Part shown: piece after piece, positions 56,400 through 64,000 of the stretch | Layout of the letters: every line of letters begins with the position of its first letter | Numbering within the stretch: the stretch's first letter is position 1 | Source: Streptomyces halstedii | GTDB taxonomy: Bacteria > Actinomycetota > Actinomycetes > Streptomycetales > Streptomycetaceae | Direction: 5' to 3' | Length of the DNA stretch: 64,000 nucleotides | Assembly: GCA_000720535.1 (NCBI GenBank) | Contig: JOAZ01000004.1 | Span: forward strand, 186,001-250,000 | Position numbers and translations under genes: made by a program | Notes under the pieces: model-generated | Seen by the model: the letters and a program-made list of their open reading frames with translations, nothing else | Told to the model about the DNA's origin: nothing | The model's database searches: none

Positions 56400-57293
56400 T
56401 CATACCCGTGTGTCCTCCGATCCCGGGCGGGCCGCCGGTACCTCCAGGGTGCACTCCGCCGGTTCGGGTGCGCGGGAGCGGGCCTTCCTGCGGGCCAGTG
56501 GCGTGGCGAGCGCGGTCAGGGCCACGAACGCGGCGATGGCCAGCAGCACGATGGTCGCGCCGGGCGGTACGTCCTGGTAGTACGAGGTCACGGTGCCGGC
56601 CAGTGTCACGGCGGTGCCGAGGACGACGGACAGCGCGAACGTCACCTTGAAGGACCGCGCGATCTGCTGGGCGGCGGCGACGGGGACCACCATCAGCGCG
56701 CTGACCAGCAGCAGGCCGACGACGCGCATCGCCACGGTGACCGTGACCGCCGCCGTCACGGCGACCAGCAGGTTGAGCGCGCGCACCGGCAGCCCGGTGA
56801 CGCGGGCGAACTCCTCGTCCTGGCTGACGGCGAACAGCTGCCGCCGCAGCCCGACCGTGACGAGGATCACGAAGGCGGCCAGAACGGCGATCGTGGTGAC
56901 GTCCTCCTCGGAGACCGTCGAGAGCGAGCCGAAGAGGTACGACGTGAGGTTGGCGTTGGACCCGGTGTCGGAGAGGTTGATCAGCATCACCCCGCCCGCC
57001 ATACCGCCGTAGAAGAGCATGGCCAGGGCGATGTCGCCGCGCGTGCGTCCGTACCAGCGGATCAGCTCCATCACGACCGAGCCCGCCACGGCCACCAGGG
57101 TGGCCATCCAGACGGGGTTGGCGGACATCAGGAAGCCGAGGCCGACACCGGTCATGGCGATGTGGCCGATGCCGTCGCCCATCAGCGCCTGCCGGCGCTG
57201 GACCAGGTAGATGCCGATGGCGGGCGCGGTGATCCCGACCAGCACGGCCGCGATCAGGGCCCGCTGCATGAAGGGGGGTGAGAGGAATTCCAT
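56400..57293 (-). CDS. znuB: Zinc ABC transporter permease
   Basis: 297 residues from ATG 57293, two nt after the znuC stop. ABC-3 permease of eight or nine helices ('ALIAAVLVGITAPAIGIYLV', 'RRQALMGDGIGHIAMTGVGL', 'AMRVVGLLLVSALMVVPVAA'). The conserved 'QRRQALMGDGIGHIAM' faces the ATPase. The last 25 residues are hydrophilic. Works with ZnuC and ZnuA to import zinc under zinc limitation. Confidence 0.95.
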   Translation of the reverse strand: MEFLSPPFMQRALIAAVLVGITAPAIGIYLVQRRQALMGDGIGHIAMTGVGLGFLMSANPVWMATLVAVAGSVVMELIRWYGRTRGDIALAMLFYGGMAGGVMLINLSDTGSNANLTSYLFGSLSTVSEEDVTTIAVLAAFVILVTVGLRRQLFAVSQDEEFARVTGLPVRALNLLVAVTAAVTVTVAMRVVGLLLVSALMVVPVAAAQQIARSFKVTFALSVVLGTAVTLAGTVTSYYQDVPPGATIVLLAIAAFVALTALATPLARRKARSRAPEPAECTLEVPAARPGSEDTRV

Positions 57294-57295
57294 GA

Positions 57296-58096
57296 TCAGG
57301 TCAACAGTCCCGTCCGGACGGGCTCCGAGGCCGCGTGGGGGTGTACATGGTCGTGGCCGGGCAGCGCGTGCTGGCCGACGGCCTCGGGCGGCGGCCCGTC
57401 GTGGGTGACGCAGCCGTCCCGCAGCACGACCGCACGGTCGATCAGCGGCTCCAGCGGGCCGAGCTCGTGCAGGACGAGCAGGACGGTCGTCCCGGCGGCG
57501 ACCTGCTCGCGCAGCGTCGTGGCCAGGATCTCCTGACTGGCCAGGTCGACGCCGGCCATCGGCTCGTCCATGATCAGCAGTTCGGGTTCGGCGGCCAGCG
57601 CGCGGGCGATCAGCACACGCTGGTGCTGGCCGCCGGAGAGGGCGTCCACGGAGTCCCTGGCCCGGTCGGCGAGACCGACCAGCGCGATGGCCCGGTCGAC
57701 GGCCGCCCGGTCCGCCTTGCCCGGCGGGCGCAGCCGCGTACGGGAGAGCCGCCCGGAGGACACCACCTCGTGGATCGTGGCGGGGACACCGCCGGAGGCC
57801 GTGGTGCGCTGCGGTACGTAGCCGACGCGCGCCCACCGGCGGAAGCGGCGCAGCGGGGTGCCGAACAGTTCCACGGTGCCGCCGGTGAGCGGCACCTGGC
57901 CTATGACGGAGCGCACGGCGGTGGACTTGCCGGAACCGTTGGCCCCGAGCAGGGCCACCACCTCACCCCGGTGGACGGTCAGGTCGACGCCCCGCAGCAC
58001 GGGGCGCGCACCGAGCGTCGCCGTCCCCGAGCGCATGCTGATCACGGGCTCCGGGCGCGTGCCGCTCATGGGTGGGGACGTAGCGGGCTCGGTCAT
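57296..58096 (-). CDS. znuC: Zinc ABC transporter ATP-binding protein
   Basis: 266 residues from ATG 58096. Walker A 'LLGANGSGKSTAV', Q-loop 'VGYVPQRTTASGG', signature 'LSGGQHQRVLIARALA', Walker B 'LLIMDEPMAGVD' and H-loop 'LLVLHELGPL'. The C-terminus is His-rich ('GQHALPGHDHVHPHA'), which may bind zinc. 40 nt after znuA, in one operon with znuB. Confidence 0.95.
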   Translation of the reverse strand: MTEPATSPPMSGTRPEPVISMRSGTATLGARPVLRGVDLTVHRGEVVALLGANGSGKSTAVRSVIGQVPLTGGTVELFGTPLRRFRRWARVGYVPQRTTASGGVPATIHEVVSSGRLSRTRLRPPGKADRAAVDRAIALVGLADRARDSVDALSGGQHQRVLIARALAAEPELLIMDEPMAGVDLASQEILATTLREQVAAGTTVLLVLHELGPLEPLIDRAVVLRDGCVTHDGPPPEAVGQHALPGHDHVHPHAASEPVRTGLLT

Positions 58097-58136
58097 GAGC
58101 GCCTCCGATGCTGCGGGGTGGGTGGTGGGGCCGGGG

Positions 58137-59147
58137 TCACTTCGCGCCGAGTGCCTTCTGCAGCGCGGCCAGGTTGGACTTCATGACCTCCAGGTAGTCA
58201 GCGCCCTTGGACTTGTCGGTAATTCCCTCCAGCGGGTCCAGGACGTCCGTCTTGAGGCCGAGGTCCTTGGCCAGGGTCGCGGCGGTCTTGTCGCTGGCGA
58301 GCGTCTCGAAGAACACGGTGGTGGCCTTGTTCTTCTCCGCGACCTCGTGGATCTCGCTGATCCGGGCCGGGCTGGGCTCGGCCTCGGGGTCGACGCCGGC
58401 GATGCCCTCCTGGGTGAGGCCGTAGCGCTCGGCGAGGTAGCCGAAGGCGGAGTGCGTGGTGATGAAGGTCTTGGTCGCGGTGTCCTTCAGCCCGCTCTTG
58501 TAGGCCGTGTCCAGCGCGTTCAGCTCGTCGACCAGCTTCGCGGTGTTCTCGCGGTAGTCGGCGGCGTGGTCGGGGTCGGCCTTCTCCAGGGAGGTGCCGA
58601 CGCCCTTGGCGACCTCGGCGTACTTCACCGGGTCCAGCCAGATGTGCGGGTCGGCGCCCACGTGCTCGTGGCCGTGGTCGTCGCCGTCCCCGGCGTCGTG
58701 GTCCTCGGCCTCGTGGTCGTGGTCGTCGGCGTGCTCGTCCCCGTCGTCGTGTCCGTCGACCTCGGTGCCGTGGTCCTCCAGCGTGGTGAGGGAGGCCGCG
58801 TCCACGGTGTTCTTCACCCCGGCCTGGCCCACCGCGTCGTCGACGGCGGGCTGGATGCCCTTGAGGTAGAGGATGTAGTCGGCGTCGCTCAGCGAGCCGA
58901 TCTGCTTGGGGGAGAGCTCCAGGTCGTGCGGCTCGACGCCCGGCTTCGTCAGCGAGGTGACGGACACATGGGATCCGCCGATCTCCTCGGCGAGGAACTG
59001 CATCGGATAGAAGGACGCAACGACGTCCAGGGTGCCGTCGCTCCTCCCGTCGGCCGCGTCGGACGAGGAACAGGCGGAGAGCGTCGTGAGGCCGAGGACT
59101 GCTGCTCCGGCGACGGCGGTGGCGGGTATGAGGCGGCGTACGTTCAT
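58137..59147 (-). CDS. znuA: Zinc-binding lipoprotein ZnuA
   Basis: 336 residues from ATG 59147; ATGs at 59156 and 59165 are possible. A lipoprotein signal with lipobox L-S-A-Cys26 ('LGLTTLSACSSS'). Zinc ligands: His in 'PGVEPHDLELSP', a long His/Asp/Glu-rich loop (about residues 130-165, with 'DDHDHEAEDHDAG'), 'HVGADPHIWLDP', 'ITTHSAFGYLAERY' and an Asp in the last domain. It captures zinc at the cell surface for ZnuBC. First gene of the operon; a Zur box lies 22 nt upstream. Confidence 0.96.
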   Translation of the reverse strand: MNVRRLIPATAVAGAAVLGLTTLSACSSSDAADGRSDGTLDVVASFYPMQFLAEEIGGSHVSVTSLTKPGVEPHDLELSPKQIGSLSDADYILYLKGIQPAVDDAVGQAGVKNTVDAASLTTLEDHGTEVDGHDDGDEHADDHDHEAEDHDAGDGDDHGHEHVGADPHIWLDPVKYAEVAKGVGTSLEKADPDHAADYRENTAKLVDELNALDTAYKSGLKDTATKTFITTHSAFGYLAERYGLTQEGIAGVDPEAEPSPARISEIHEVAEKNKATTVFFETLASDKTAATLAKDLGLKTDVLDPLEGITDKSKGADYLEVMKSNLAALQKALGAK

Positions 59148-59168
59148 GACATCCATTTTCAACAAAAG

Positions 59169-59183
59169 TGGAAACGATTGTCA
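59169..59183. promoter_or_regulatory. Zur box upstream of znuA
   Basis: TGGAAACGATTGTCA (reverse TGACAATCGTTTCCA) matches the actinobacterial Zur pattern TGAAAATGATTTTCA at most positions. It lies 22 nt before the znuA start and 184 nt before glyS, in a low-G+C stretch (59150-59200). Confidence 0.75.
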
Positions 59184-59366
59184 ACAAGGCTGATGAAATG
59201 ACTGGATCCCGGTTCCCGAGCCGCCGGACCCCGCACCGATTTGATCGAAGGGGTGCGCCCGCCGCTAATCTGGGTCATTCGCCCGCCCGTCTCCCGAGTA
59301 CCACCCCCCACCGAGGCGCCGCGCGCCGTCCCTGTCCAGTTCCGCCGTCGTAATGAAGAGAGCACC

Positions 59367-60749
59367 GTGGCCGCCGACAAGATCGACACCATCGTCAGCC
59401 TGAGCAAGCGCCGTGGCTTCGTCTACCCCTGCAGTGAGATCTACGGTGGTCAGAAGGCCGCCTGGGACTACGGACCGCTGGGTGTTGAGCTGAAGGAGAA
59501 CCTCAAGCGCCAGTGGTGGCGCTACATGGTCACCTCCCGCGAGGACGTGGTCGGTCTCGACTCGTCGGTCATCCTGGCCCCCGAGGTCTGGGTCGCCTCC
59601 GGCCACGTCGCCACGTTCTCCGACCCGCTCACCGAGTGCACCTCCTGCCACAAGCGCTACCGCGCCGACCACCTGGAGGAGGCGTACGAGGAGAAGCACG
59701 GCAAGCTGCCCGCGAACGGCCTGGCCGACCTCAACTGCCCCAACTGCGGCAACAAGGGCACGTTCACCGAGCCCAAGCAGTTCTCCGGCCTGCTGTCCAC
59801 CCACCTCGGCCCGACCCAGGACTCCGGCTCCGTCGCCTACCTGCGCCCGGAGACCGCCCAGGGCATCTTCACCAACTTCGGTCAGGTGCAGCAGACTTCG
59901 CGCAAGAAGCCGCCGTTCGGCATCGCGCAGATGGGCAAGTCCTTCCGGAACGAGATCACTCCGGGCAACTTCATCTTCCGCACCCGCGAGTTCGAGCAGA
60001 TGGAGATGGAGTTCTTCGTCAAGCCGGGCGAGGACGAGGAGTGGCAGGAGTACTGGATGCAGCAGCGCTGGGGCTGGTACACCGGTCTCGGCATGCGCGA
60101 GGAGAACATGCGCTGGTTCGAGCACCCGCAGGAGAAGCTCTCCCACTACTCCAAGCGCACCGCCGACATCGAGTACCGCTTCCGCTTCGGCGGCAGCGAG
60201 TGGGGCGAGCTGGAGGGTGTCGCCAACCGCACCGACTACGACCTCACGGCGCACTCCAAGGCCTCGGGCACGGACCTCTCCTACTTCGACCAGGAGAAGG
60301 GCGAGCGCTACACCCCGTACGTCATCGAGCCGGCGGCCGGTGTCGGCCGCGCGATGCTGGCCTTCCTCCTCGACGCCTACAGCGAGGACGAGGCCCCCAA
60401 CGCCAAGGGCGTCATGGAGAAGCGCGCCGTGATGCGCCTCGACCCGCGCCTGGCGCCGGTCAAGGTCGCCGTCCTGCCGCTGTCCCGCAACCCGCAGCTC
60501 TCCCCGAAGGCCAAGGGCCTGGCGGCCGACCTGCGGCAGAACTGGAACATCGAGTTCGACGACGCGGGCGCCATCGGCCGCCGCTACCGTCGCCAGGACG
60601 AGATCGGCACCCCGTTCTGCGTCACCGTCGACTTCGACACCCTCGACGACAACGCGGTGACCGTGCGCGAGCGCGACACCATGAAGCAGGAGCGGGTCTC
60701 CCTGGACCAGATCCAGAGCTACCTCGGCTCCCGTCTGCTGGGCTGCTGA
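59367..60749 (+). CDS. glyS: Glycyl-tRNA synthetase (single-chain type)
   Basis: 460 residues from GTG 59367, with GAAGAGAG upstream. Class II, alpha2-type enzyme: '[20 protein letters not shown]' at the start, an insertion with two Cys pairs ('[10 protein letters not shown]', '[10 protein letters not shown]') likely binding zinc, motif 2 '[20 protein letters not shown]', and motif 3 '[20 protein letters not shown]'. Divergent from znuA, from which it is separated by the Zur box. A perfect terminator follows at 60769. Confidence 0.97.
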   Translation: MAADKIDTIVSLSKRRGFVYPCSEIYGGQKAAWDYGPLGVELKENLKRQWWRYMVTSREDVVGLDSSVILAPEVWVASGHVATFSDPLTECTSCHKRYRADHLEEAYEEKHGKLPANGLADLNCPNCGNKGTFTEPKQFSGLLSTHLGPTQDSGSVAYLRPETAQGIFTNFGQVQQTSRKKPPFGIAQMGKSFRNEITPGNFIFRTREFEQMEMEFFVKPGEDEEWQEYWMQQRWGWYTGLGMREENMRWFEHPQEKLSHYSKRTADIEYRFRFGGSEWGELEGVANRTDYDLTAHSKASGTDLSYFDQEKGERYTPYVIEPAAGVGRAMLAFLLDAYSEDEAPNAKGVMEKRAVMRLDPRLAPVKVAVLPLSRNPQLSPKAKGLAADLRQNWNIEFDDAGAIGRRYRRQDEIGTPFCVTVDFDTLDDNAVTVRERDTMKQERVSLDQIQSYLGSRLLGC

Positions 60750-60768
60750 CACAGCGCCCCGCCTTGAC

Positions 60769-60802
60769 GAAGCCCCCGGCCGCGACGGCGGCCGGGGGCT
60801 TC
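60769..60802 (+). terminator. glyS terminator
   Basis: A perfect 14-bp stem GAAGCCCCCGGCCG (60769-60782) with CGGCCGGGGGCTTC (60789-60802), loop CGACGG. Confidence 0.85.
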
Positions 60803-60841
60803 GCGCACACTGCCGGGCACACCCGTTCACAGGAGGCTCCG

Positions 60842-61045
60842 ATGACGTCCATGTCCACGAGCAAGGTCAGCAGGCGGGACGAGGACGGCCGCGAACACGT
60901 CGTCCACGTCACGAAGGCGGGGCCGCGGCGGCAGCTGGCCTGCGACACCTGCGACTGGCGCCAGGAGGCGCAGTTCCTCCCCTGGCTGAAGGCCCAGGAG
61001 CACCTCGCCGAGGCCCACCGGGCGACGGCCGACCCGACCGCCTGA
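60842..61045 (+). CDS. Small CxxC protein
   Basis: 67 residues from ATG 60842 with a full AGGAGG 5 nt upstream. 'RRDEDGREHVVHVTKAGPRR', then a C-D-T-C pair ('QLACDTCDWRQEAQF'), and a helical tail with His ('AQEHLAEAHRA'). The two Cys and two His could form one zinc finger-like site. Function unknown. It lies between glyS and the DUF6243 gene on the same strand. Confidence 0.78.
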   Translation: MTSMSTSKVSRRDEDGREHVVHVTKAGPRRQLACDTCDWRQEAQFLPWLKAQEHLAEAHRATADPTA

Positions 61046-61112
61046 GCGCGGCGGCCCTCCCACGCCGGAAAAGCGGGTGAGGGCGCTCCCGTTTACGGGG
61101 TACCTTTTCGGC

Positions 61113-61142
61113 ATGTCCTCGTTCTTCCAGATCTACGAGTGA
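61113..61142 (+). CDS. Possible 9-residue ORF MSSFFQIYE
   Basis: An ATG 6 nt after TACCTTT, a -10-like sequence (61101-61107), with the same leaderless arrangement as neighbouring genes, encodes MSSFFQIYE and stops at TGA 61140-61142. Phe codons are TTC. Too short to judge from sequence alone; a leader peptide for the gene at 61248 or a chance ORF are both possible. Confidence 0.3.
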   Translation: MSSFFQIYE

Positions 61143-61247
61143 GCGCACGGCGGGCCCGGACCGGACAGGGCCCGCCGGCCGTCGAACCGGTCCACCGGAC
61201 CCCCGATCACTTCCGACCTCACGTCTCACCACGAATGGGAGAACGCC

Positions 61248-61457
61248 GTGGCCAAGAGCCGCAACAACCTCCTCGGCGTCGGAGGACAGCGCAAGAAGCT
61301 GTCCCGCGCCGACCAGCAGGGCAACGGCCCCGCACGCAACGCCGACCGCAAGGCGTCGGCCGACCAGAAGCAGGAGCTGCTGCGCAAGATGCGTGAGCGC
61401 GCCGGGGCCGCCGAGGCCACCGACGACGCGCCGGAGCAGGACGCGCCGCAGAGCTGA
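61248..61457 (+). CDS. DUF6243-like small basic protein
   Basis: 69 residues from GTG 61248. 'AKSRNNLLGVGGQRKKLSRA' followed by a charged helical part ('NADRKASADQKQELLRKMRE') and an acidic tail 'DDAPEQDAPQS'. I recall this small conserved Streptomyces protein as DUF6243; its function is unknown. It is highly polar with no membrane segment or cysteine. A hairpin terminator follows at 61488. Confidence 0.8.
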   Translation: MAKSRNNLLGVGGQRKKLSRADQQGNGPARNADRKASADQKQELLRKMRERAGAAEATDDAPEQDAPQS

Positions 61458-61487
61458 CCCACCGGCCGGCGGCCGACGCCGGCCCCG

Positions 61488-61519
61488 CGGGCCCGGACCA
61501 TTTCCACGGTCCGGGCCCG
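61488..61519 (+). terminator. Terminator after the DUF6243-like gene
   Basis: A perfect 12-bp stem CGGGCCCGGACC (61488-61499) with GGTCCGGGCCCG (61508-61519), 8-nt loop. Confidence 0.75.
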
Positions 61520-61565
61520 TTCCCGTGTCCGTACCCCGCGCCCGTGTCCGTGTGTACCCCGGTCC

Positions 61566-61603
61566 CGGTCCCGGTCCCGCGACCGTGTCCGGGACCGGGA
61601 CCG
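61566..61603. repeat. Inverted hexamer repeat
   Basis: Three GGTCCC hexamers (61561-61578) face GGGACC copies (61591-61602), giving a perfect 14-bp inverted repeat (61566-61579 with 61590-61603) with a 10-nt loop, 90 bp before the dus gene. Confidence 0.7.
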
Positions 61604-61679
61604 CGTCCGTCCGTGCCGTGCCGTGTGCGGCGGTGGCCTCGGCCTCCCGGGCGGCGGGAGAGATCTTCGCGGGGTACGC

Positions 61680-61685
61680 GACAAT
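61680..61685 (+). promoter_or_regulatory. -10 hexamer for the dus gene
   Basis: GACAAT lies 6 nt before ATG 61692, identical in sequence and spacing to the recO arrangement. Confidence 0.5.
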
Positions 61686-61691
61686 GGGGGG

Positions 61692-62840
61692 ATGACCACG
61701 TTCGCCCCCGCCCCCGCACCGCTCCGCATCGGCCCGCACACGGTGCTGCCGCCGGTGGTGCTGGCTCCGATGGCCGGCATCACCAACGCCCCGTTCCGCA
61801 CCCTGTGCCGGGAGTTCTCCGGCGGCAAGGGGCTGTTCGTCAGCGAGATGATCACCACGCGGGCGCTGGTCGAGCGCAACGAGAAGACCATGCAGCTCAT
61901 CCACTTCGACGCGAGCGAGACCCCCCGCTCCATCCAGCTGTACGGAGTGGACCCGGTCACCGTGGGCAAGGCGGTCCGGATGATCGTCGAGGAGGACCTC
62001 GCCGACCACATCGACCTGAACTTCGGCTGCCCCGTCCCCAAGGTCACCCGCAAGGGCGGCGGCTCCGCGCTCCCGTACAAGCGGCCGCTGTTCCGGGCGA
62101 TCCTCAAGGAGGCCGTGGCGGGCGCGGGCGACCTCCCGGTCACCATCAAGATGCGCAAGGGCATCGACGACGACCACCTCACCTACCTGGACGCCGGGCG
62201 CATCGCCGTCGAGGAAGGCGTCAAGGCCGTCGCGCTGCACGGCAGGACCACCGCCCAGCACTACGGCGGCACCGCCGACTGGGACGCCGTCGCACGCCTC
62301 AAGGAGCACGTCCCGGAGATCCCCGTCCTCGGCAACGGCGACATCTGGAGCGCCGACGACGCCCTGCGGATGATGCGGGAGACCGGCTGCGACGGTGTGG
62401 TCGTCGGCCGGGGCTGCCTCGGCCGGCCCTGGCTCTTCGGCGACCTGGTCAGCGCCTTCGAGGGCACCGGTGAGCGGCGGGCACCGACCCTGCGCGAGGT
62501 CGCGGACGTGATGCTGCGCCACGCCACGCTGCTGGGGGAGTGGATCGGTGACGAGAGCAGGGGCGTGATCGACTTCCGTAAGCACGTGGCCTGGTACCTC
62601 AAGGGCTTCGCGGTCGGCTCGCAGATGCGCAGGAACCTCGCGGTCACCTCGTCGCTGGAGGAGCTCGGCGCCCAGCTGCGCGAGCTGGACCTGGACCAGC
62701 CGTGGCCGGACGGCGCGGACGGCCCGCGCGGACGCACCTCGGGCAACAACCGGGTGGCGCTCCCGGACGGCTGGCTGAAGGACCCGTACGACTGCGCGGG
62801 CGTCGGCGCCGAGGCCGAGCTGGACACCTCGGGCGGCTGA
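61692..62840 (+). CDS. tRNA-dihydrouridine synthase (DusB-like)
   Basis: 382 residues from ATG 61692. An FMN-dependent TIM barrel: 'PVVLAPMAGITNAPFRTLCR' at the start, 'IQLYGVDPVTVGKAV', the catalytic Cys in 'DLNFGCPVPKVTRKGGGSAL', 'VTIKMRKGIDDDHLT', 'ALHGRTTAQHYGGTADWDAV' and 'GVVVGRGCLGRPWLFGDL'. It reduces uridines in the tRNA D-loop. The C-terminal 60 residues are a helical extension usual in actinobacterial members. A terminator follows at 62881. Confidence 0.94.
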   Translation: MTTFAPAPAPLRIGPHTVLPPVVLAPMAGITNAPFRTLCREFSGGKGLFVSEMITTRALVERNEKTMQLIHFDASETPRSIQLYGVDPVTVGKAVRMIVEEDLADHIDLNFGCPVPKVTRKGGGSALPYKRPLFRAILKEAVAGAGDLPVTIKMRKGIDDDHLTYLDAGRIAVEEGVKAVALHGRTTAQHYGGTADWDAVARLKEHVPEIPVLGNGDIWSADDALRMMRETGCDGVVVGRGCLGRPWLFGDLVSAFEGTGERRAPTLREVADVMLRHATLLGEWIGDESRGVIDFRKHVAWYLKGFAVGSQMRRNLAVTSSLEELGAQLRELDLDQPWPDGADGPRGRTSGNNRVALPDGWLKDPYDCAGVGAEAELDTSGG

Positions 62841-62880
62841 GTGGCCCACCCAGCAGGAGGCACGCAGTGCCCGCCACCGG

Positions 62881-62905
62881 AGCCCGCTCAGATGAGCGGG
62901 CTTTT
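62881..62905 (+). terminator. dus terminator
   Basis: AGCCCGCTC (62881-62889) with GAGCGGGCT (62894-62902), 4-nt loop, then TTT: a typical intrinsic terminator. Confidence 0.85.
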
Positions 62906-62999
62906 GTGTGCGCTCCGGACTCGCGGCGCCACGATGCGCGGGGAACCGGCCCGTCCGGGATGCCGTCCGGCGGGAATCGTCACTCACCGGCTCGCGACG

Positions 63000-63260
63000 G
63001 GTACCGGAACGTGACCGGTGTGGGTGACGCGAGCGTCCGTATGGTGACATCTGAGCGCGCACCTGAGAGTGATTCTCGCCACCCTTGAGGGGGTGGCGGC
63101 TCAGATGAGCGCTCATTTGGTTGCTGCATTTCTCAAATGGCGGCACTGGGTGCCAGTCGCCCGCACTTTGATCGATCGACGCATCCACTACCGTCCGTGG
63201 GTGGACGGGCGAGATCTCGCCACGCTCCGTGGTGATGGCTTCGAGAGGTGAACGAGGACC
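63000..63260 (+). other. Structured, A/T-shifted leader region of ppdK
   Basis: This 260-bp part of the 573-bp gap before ppdK is visibly less G+C-rich than its surroundings and is crowded with short palindromes: CGCCACCC/GGGTGGCG (63077-63098), ATGAGCGCTCAT (63105-63116), GGCAC/GTGCC (near 63142), CCGTCC/GGACGG (63191-63208) and GGCGAGATCTCGCC (63208-63221). A 60-codon open frame at 63069 has atypical codon use and is unlikely to be a gene. A small RNA or a folded 5' leader are possible. Confidence 0.4.
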
Positions 63261-63413
63261 CCGGCCGGCCCGGATCGGCCCGTCACTTTAGATCTGCTGG
63301 CGGACGGGTGGTCAGGCCCCCATGACGCGCACGTGGGCGTACCCAGGCACCTTCGATCTGGGTATGTTCCTCGCCGTCAGGGCAGCCACCGCGTCCTCGA
63401 GGAGTCGAGACCC

Positions 63414-64000
63414 GTGTCGGAAAACAAAGATTCTCAGAAGTTCGTCTACGACTTCACCGAGGGCAACAAGGATCTGAAGGACCTCCTGGGCGGCAAGGGT
63501 GCCAACCTCGCCGAGATGACCAATCTCGGACTGCCGGTCCCTCCCGGCTTCACCATCACCACCGAGGCGTGCAAGGTCTACCTCGACAGCGGCGACGAGC
63601 CGGCCGCACTGCGCGGTGAGGTGAGTGCGCACCTCGCCGCGCTGGAGCAGCGGGTGGGCAAGAAGCTCGGCCAGGCCGACGACCCGCTGCTGGTCTCGGT
63701 GCGCTCCGGCGCCAAGTTCTCGATGCCGGGCATGATGGACACGGTCCTCAACATCGGCCTGTCCGACGCCTCGGTGGCCGGGCTCGCCACCCAGTCCGGC
63801 GACGAGCGCTTCGCGTGGGACTCCTACCGCCGCCTCATCCAGATGTTCGGCAAGACCGTCCTCGGTGTCGCGGGCGACCTCTTCGAAGAGGCGCTGGAGG
63901 CGGCGAAGGACGCCAAGGGCGTCACCGTCGACGTGGACCTGGACGCGGCCGACCTGAAGAAGCTGGTCAAGCAGTTCAAGAAGATCGTCGCCCGCGACGC
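63414..64000 (+). CDS. ppdK: Pyruvate, phosphate dikinase, N-terminal part
   Basis: GTG 63414 with GAGGAG 9 nt upstream; the frame stays open to the window end, so only the first 195 codons are seen. 'KFVYDFTEGNKDLKDLLGGK', 'GANLAEMTNLGLPVPPGFTI' and 'VSVRSGAKFSMPGMMDTVLN' are the conserved nucleotide-binding start of PPDK. It interconverts pyruvate, ATP and phosphate with phosphoenolpyruvate, AMP and pyrophosphate. A -10-like TATGTT (63363-63368) lies 46 nt upstream of the start. Confidence 0.95.
   Translation, partial: MSENKDSQKFVYDFTEGNKDLKDLLGGKGANLAEMTNLGLPVPPGFTITTEACKVYLDSGDEPAALRGEVSAHLAALEQRVGKKLGQADDPLLVSVRSGAKFSMPGMMDTVLNIGLSDASVAGLATQSGDERFAWDSYRRLIQMFGKTVLGVAGDLFEEALEAAKDAKGVTVDVDLDAADLKKLVKQFKKIVARD

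Noticed and set aside
59184-59366. T-box riboswitch before glyS
   Set aside because: I could not find the conserved T-box sequence or a specifier loop.
63069-63251. 60-codon open frame before ppdK
   Set aside because: Many A/T-ending codons unlike all neighbours; lies across hairpins; more likely leader DNA.

Overview
This window is almost certainly a core segment of a Streptomyces chromosome. G+C is very high with G/C-biased third codon positions, GTG starts are frequent, and TTA codons are nearly absent. The gene order (proA, nadD, rsfS, leuS, comEA-comEC, holA, rpsT/lepA, hemW, hrcA-dnaJ, rsmE, phoH-ybeY-era, leuA, recO-uppS-zur-znuBCA-glyS, dus, ppdK) is the one I know from that genus. 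I see no prophage, insertion sequence, CRISPR array or antibiotic cluster. The unusual material lies in control regions, intergenic repeats and degenerate family members.

Layout. 1-9.2 kb: the end of an unknown gene, proA, two related membrane proteins, an M48 protease, two tiny membrane proteins missed by ordinary ORF cut-offs, nadD, an LCP/LytR-like membrane protein, rsfS, and a histidine phosphatase that appears to start at CTG. 9.3-13.6 kb: two identical tRNA-Ala(GGC) genes around a small zinc-ribbon gene, then leuS behind a leader peptide and attenuator. 13.6-25 kb: a DegV protein, comEA-comEC (both with a rare TTA codon), a YceI-domain protein, holA, rpsT and lepA. 25-40.6 kb: an acyl-CoA ligase, a SpoIIE-type phosphatase, hemW, DUF3097, a metallo-beta-lactamase protein, hrcA-dnaJ under a CIRCE operator, a nitronate monooxygenase-rsmE pair, HIT and RNase Z-like proteins, a purine deaminase and an MFS transporter. 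41-47 kb: a PfkB kinase and the translation/RNA operon phoH-ybeY-CNNM-YjbR-(cytidine deaminase relic)-era. 47-54 kb: an intracellular M4 protease with its emfourin inhibitor, leuA with a four-leucine leader peptide, a TerB-like gene followed by a 12-unit minisatellite, and an MMPL transporter. 54-64 kb: recO, uppS, the Zur regulon (zur, znuB, znuC, znuA) with an upstream Zur box, glyS, small proteins, a dihydrouridine synthase and the start of ppdK.

Recurring themes. (1) At least ten genes start 6-8 nt after a TANNNT/GACAAT -10 hexamer without a Shine-Dalgarno sequence, so they are probably leaderless. (2) Several intergenic regions hold short tandem repeats whose first unit covers or abuts the stop codon of the upstream gene. 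(3) The leuS and leuA leaders both encode leucine-run peptides, which suggests leucine-responsive control. (4) TTA codons occur only in comEA, comEC and the MMPL gene, which predicts dependence on the developmental tRNA gene bldA. All family names come from reading the protein sequences; no database search was run.
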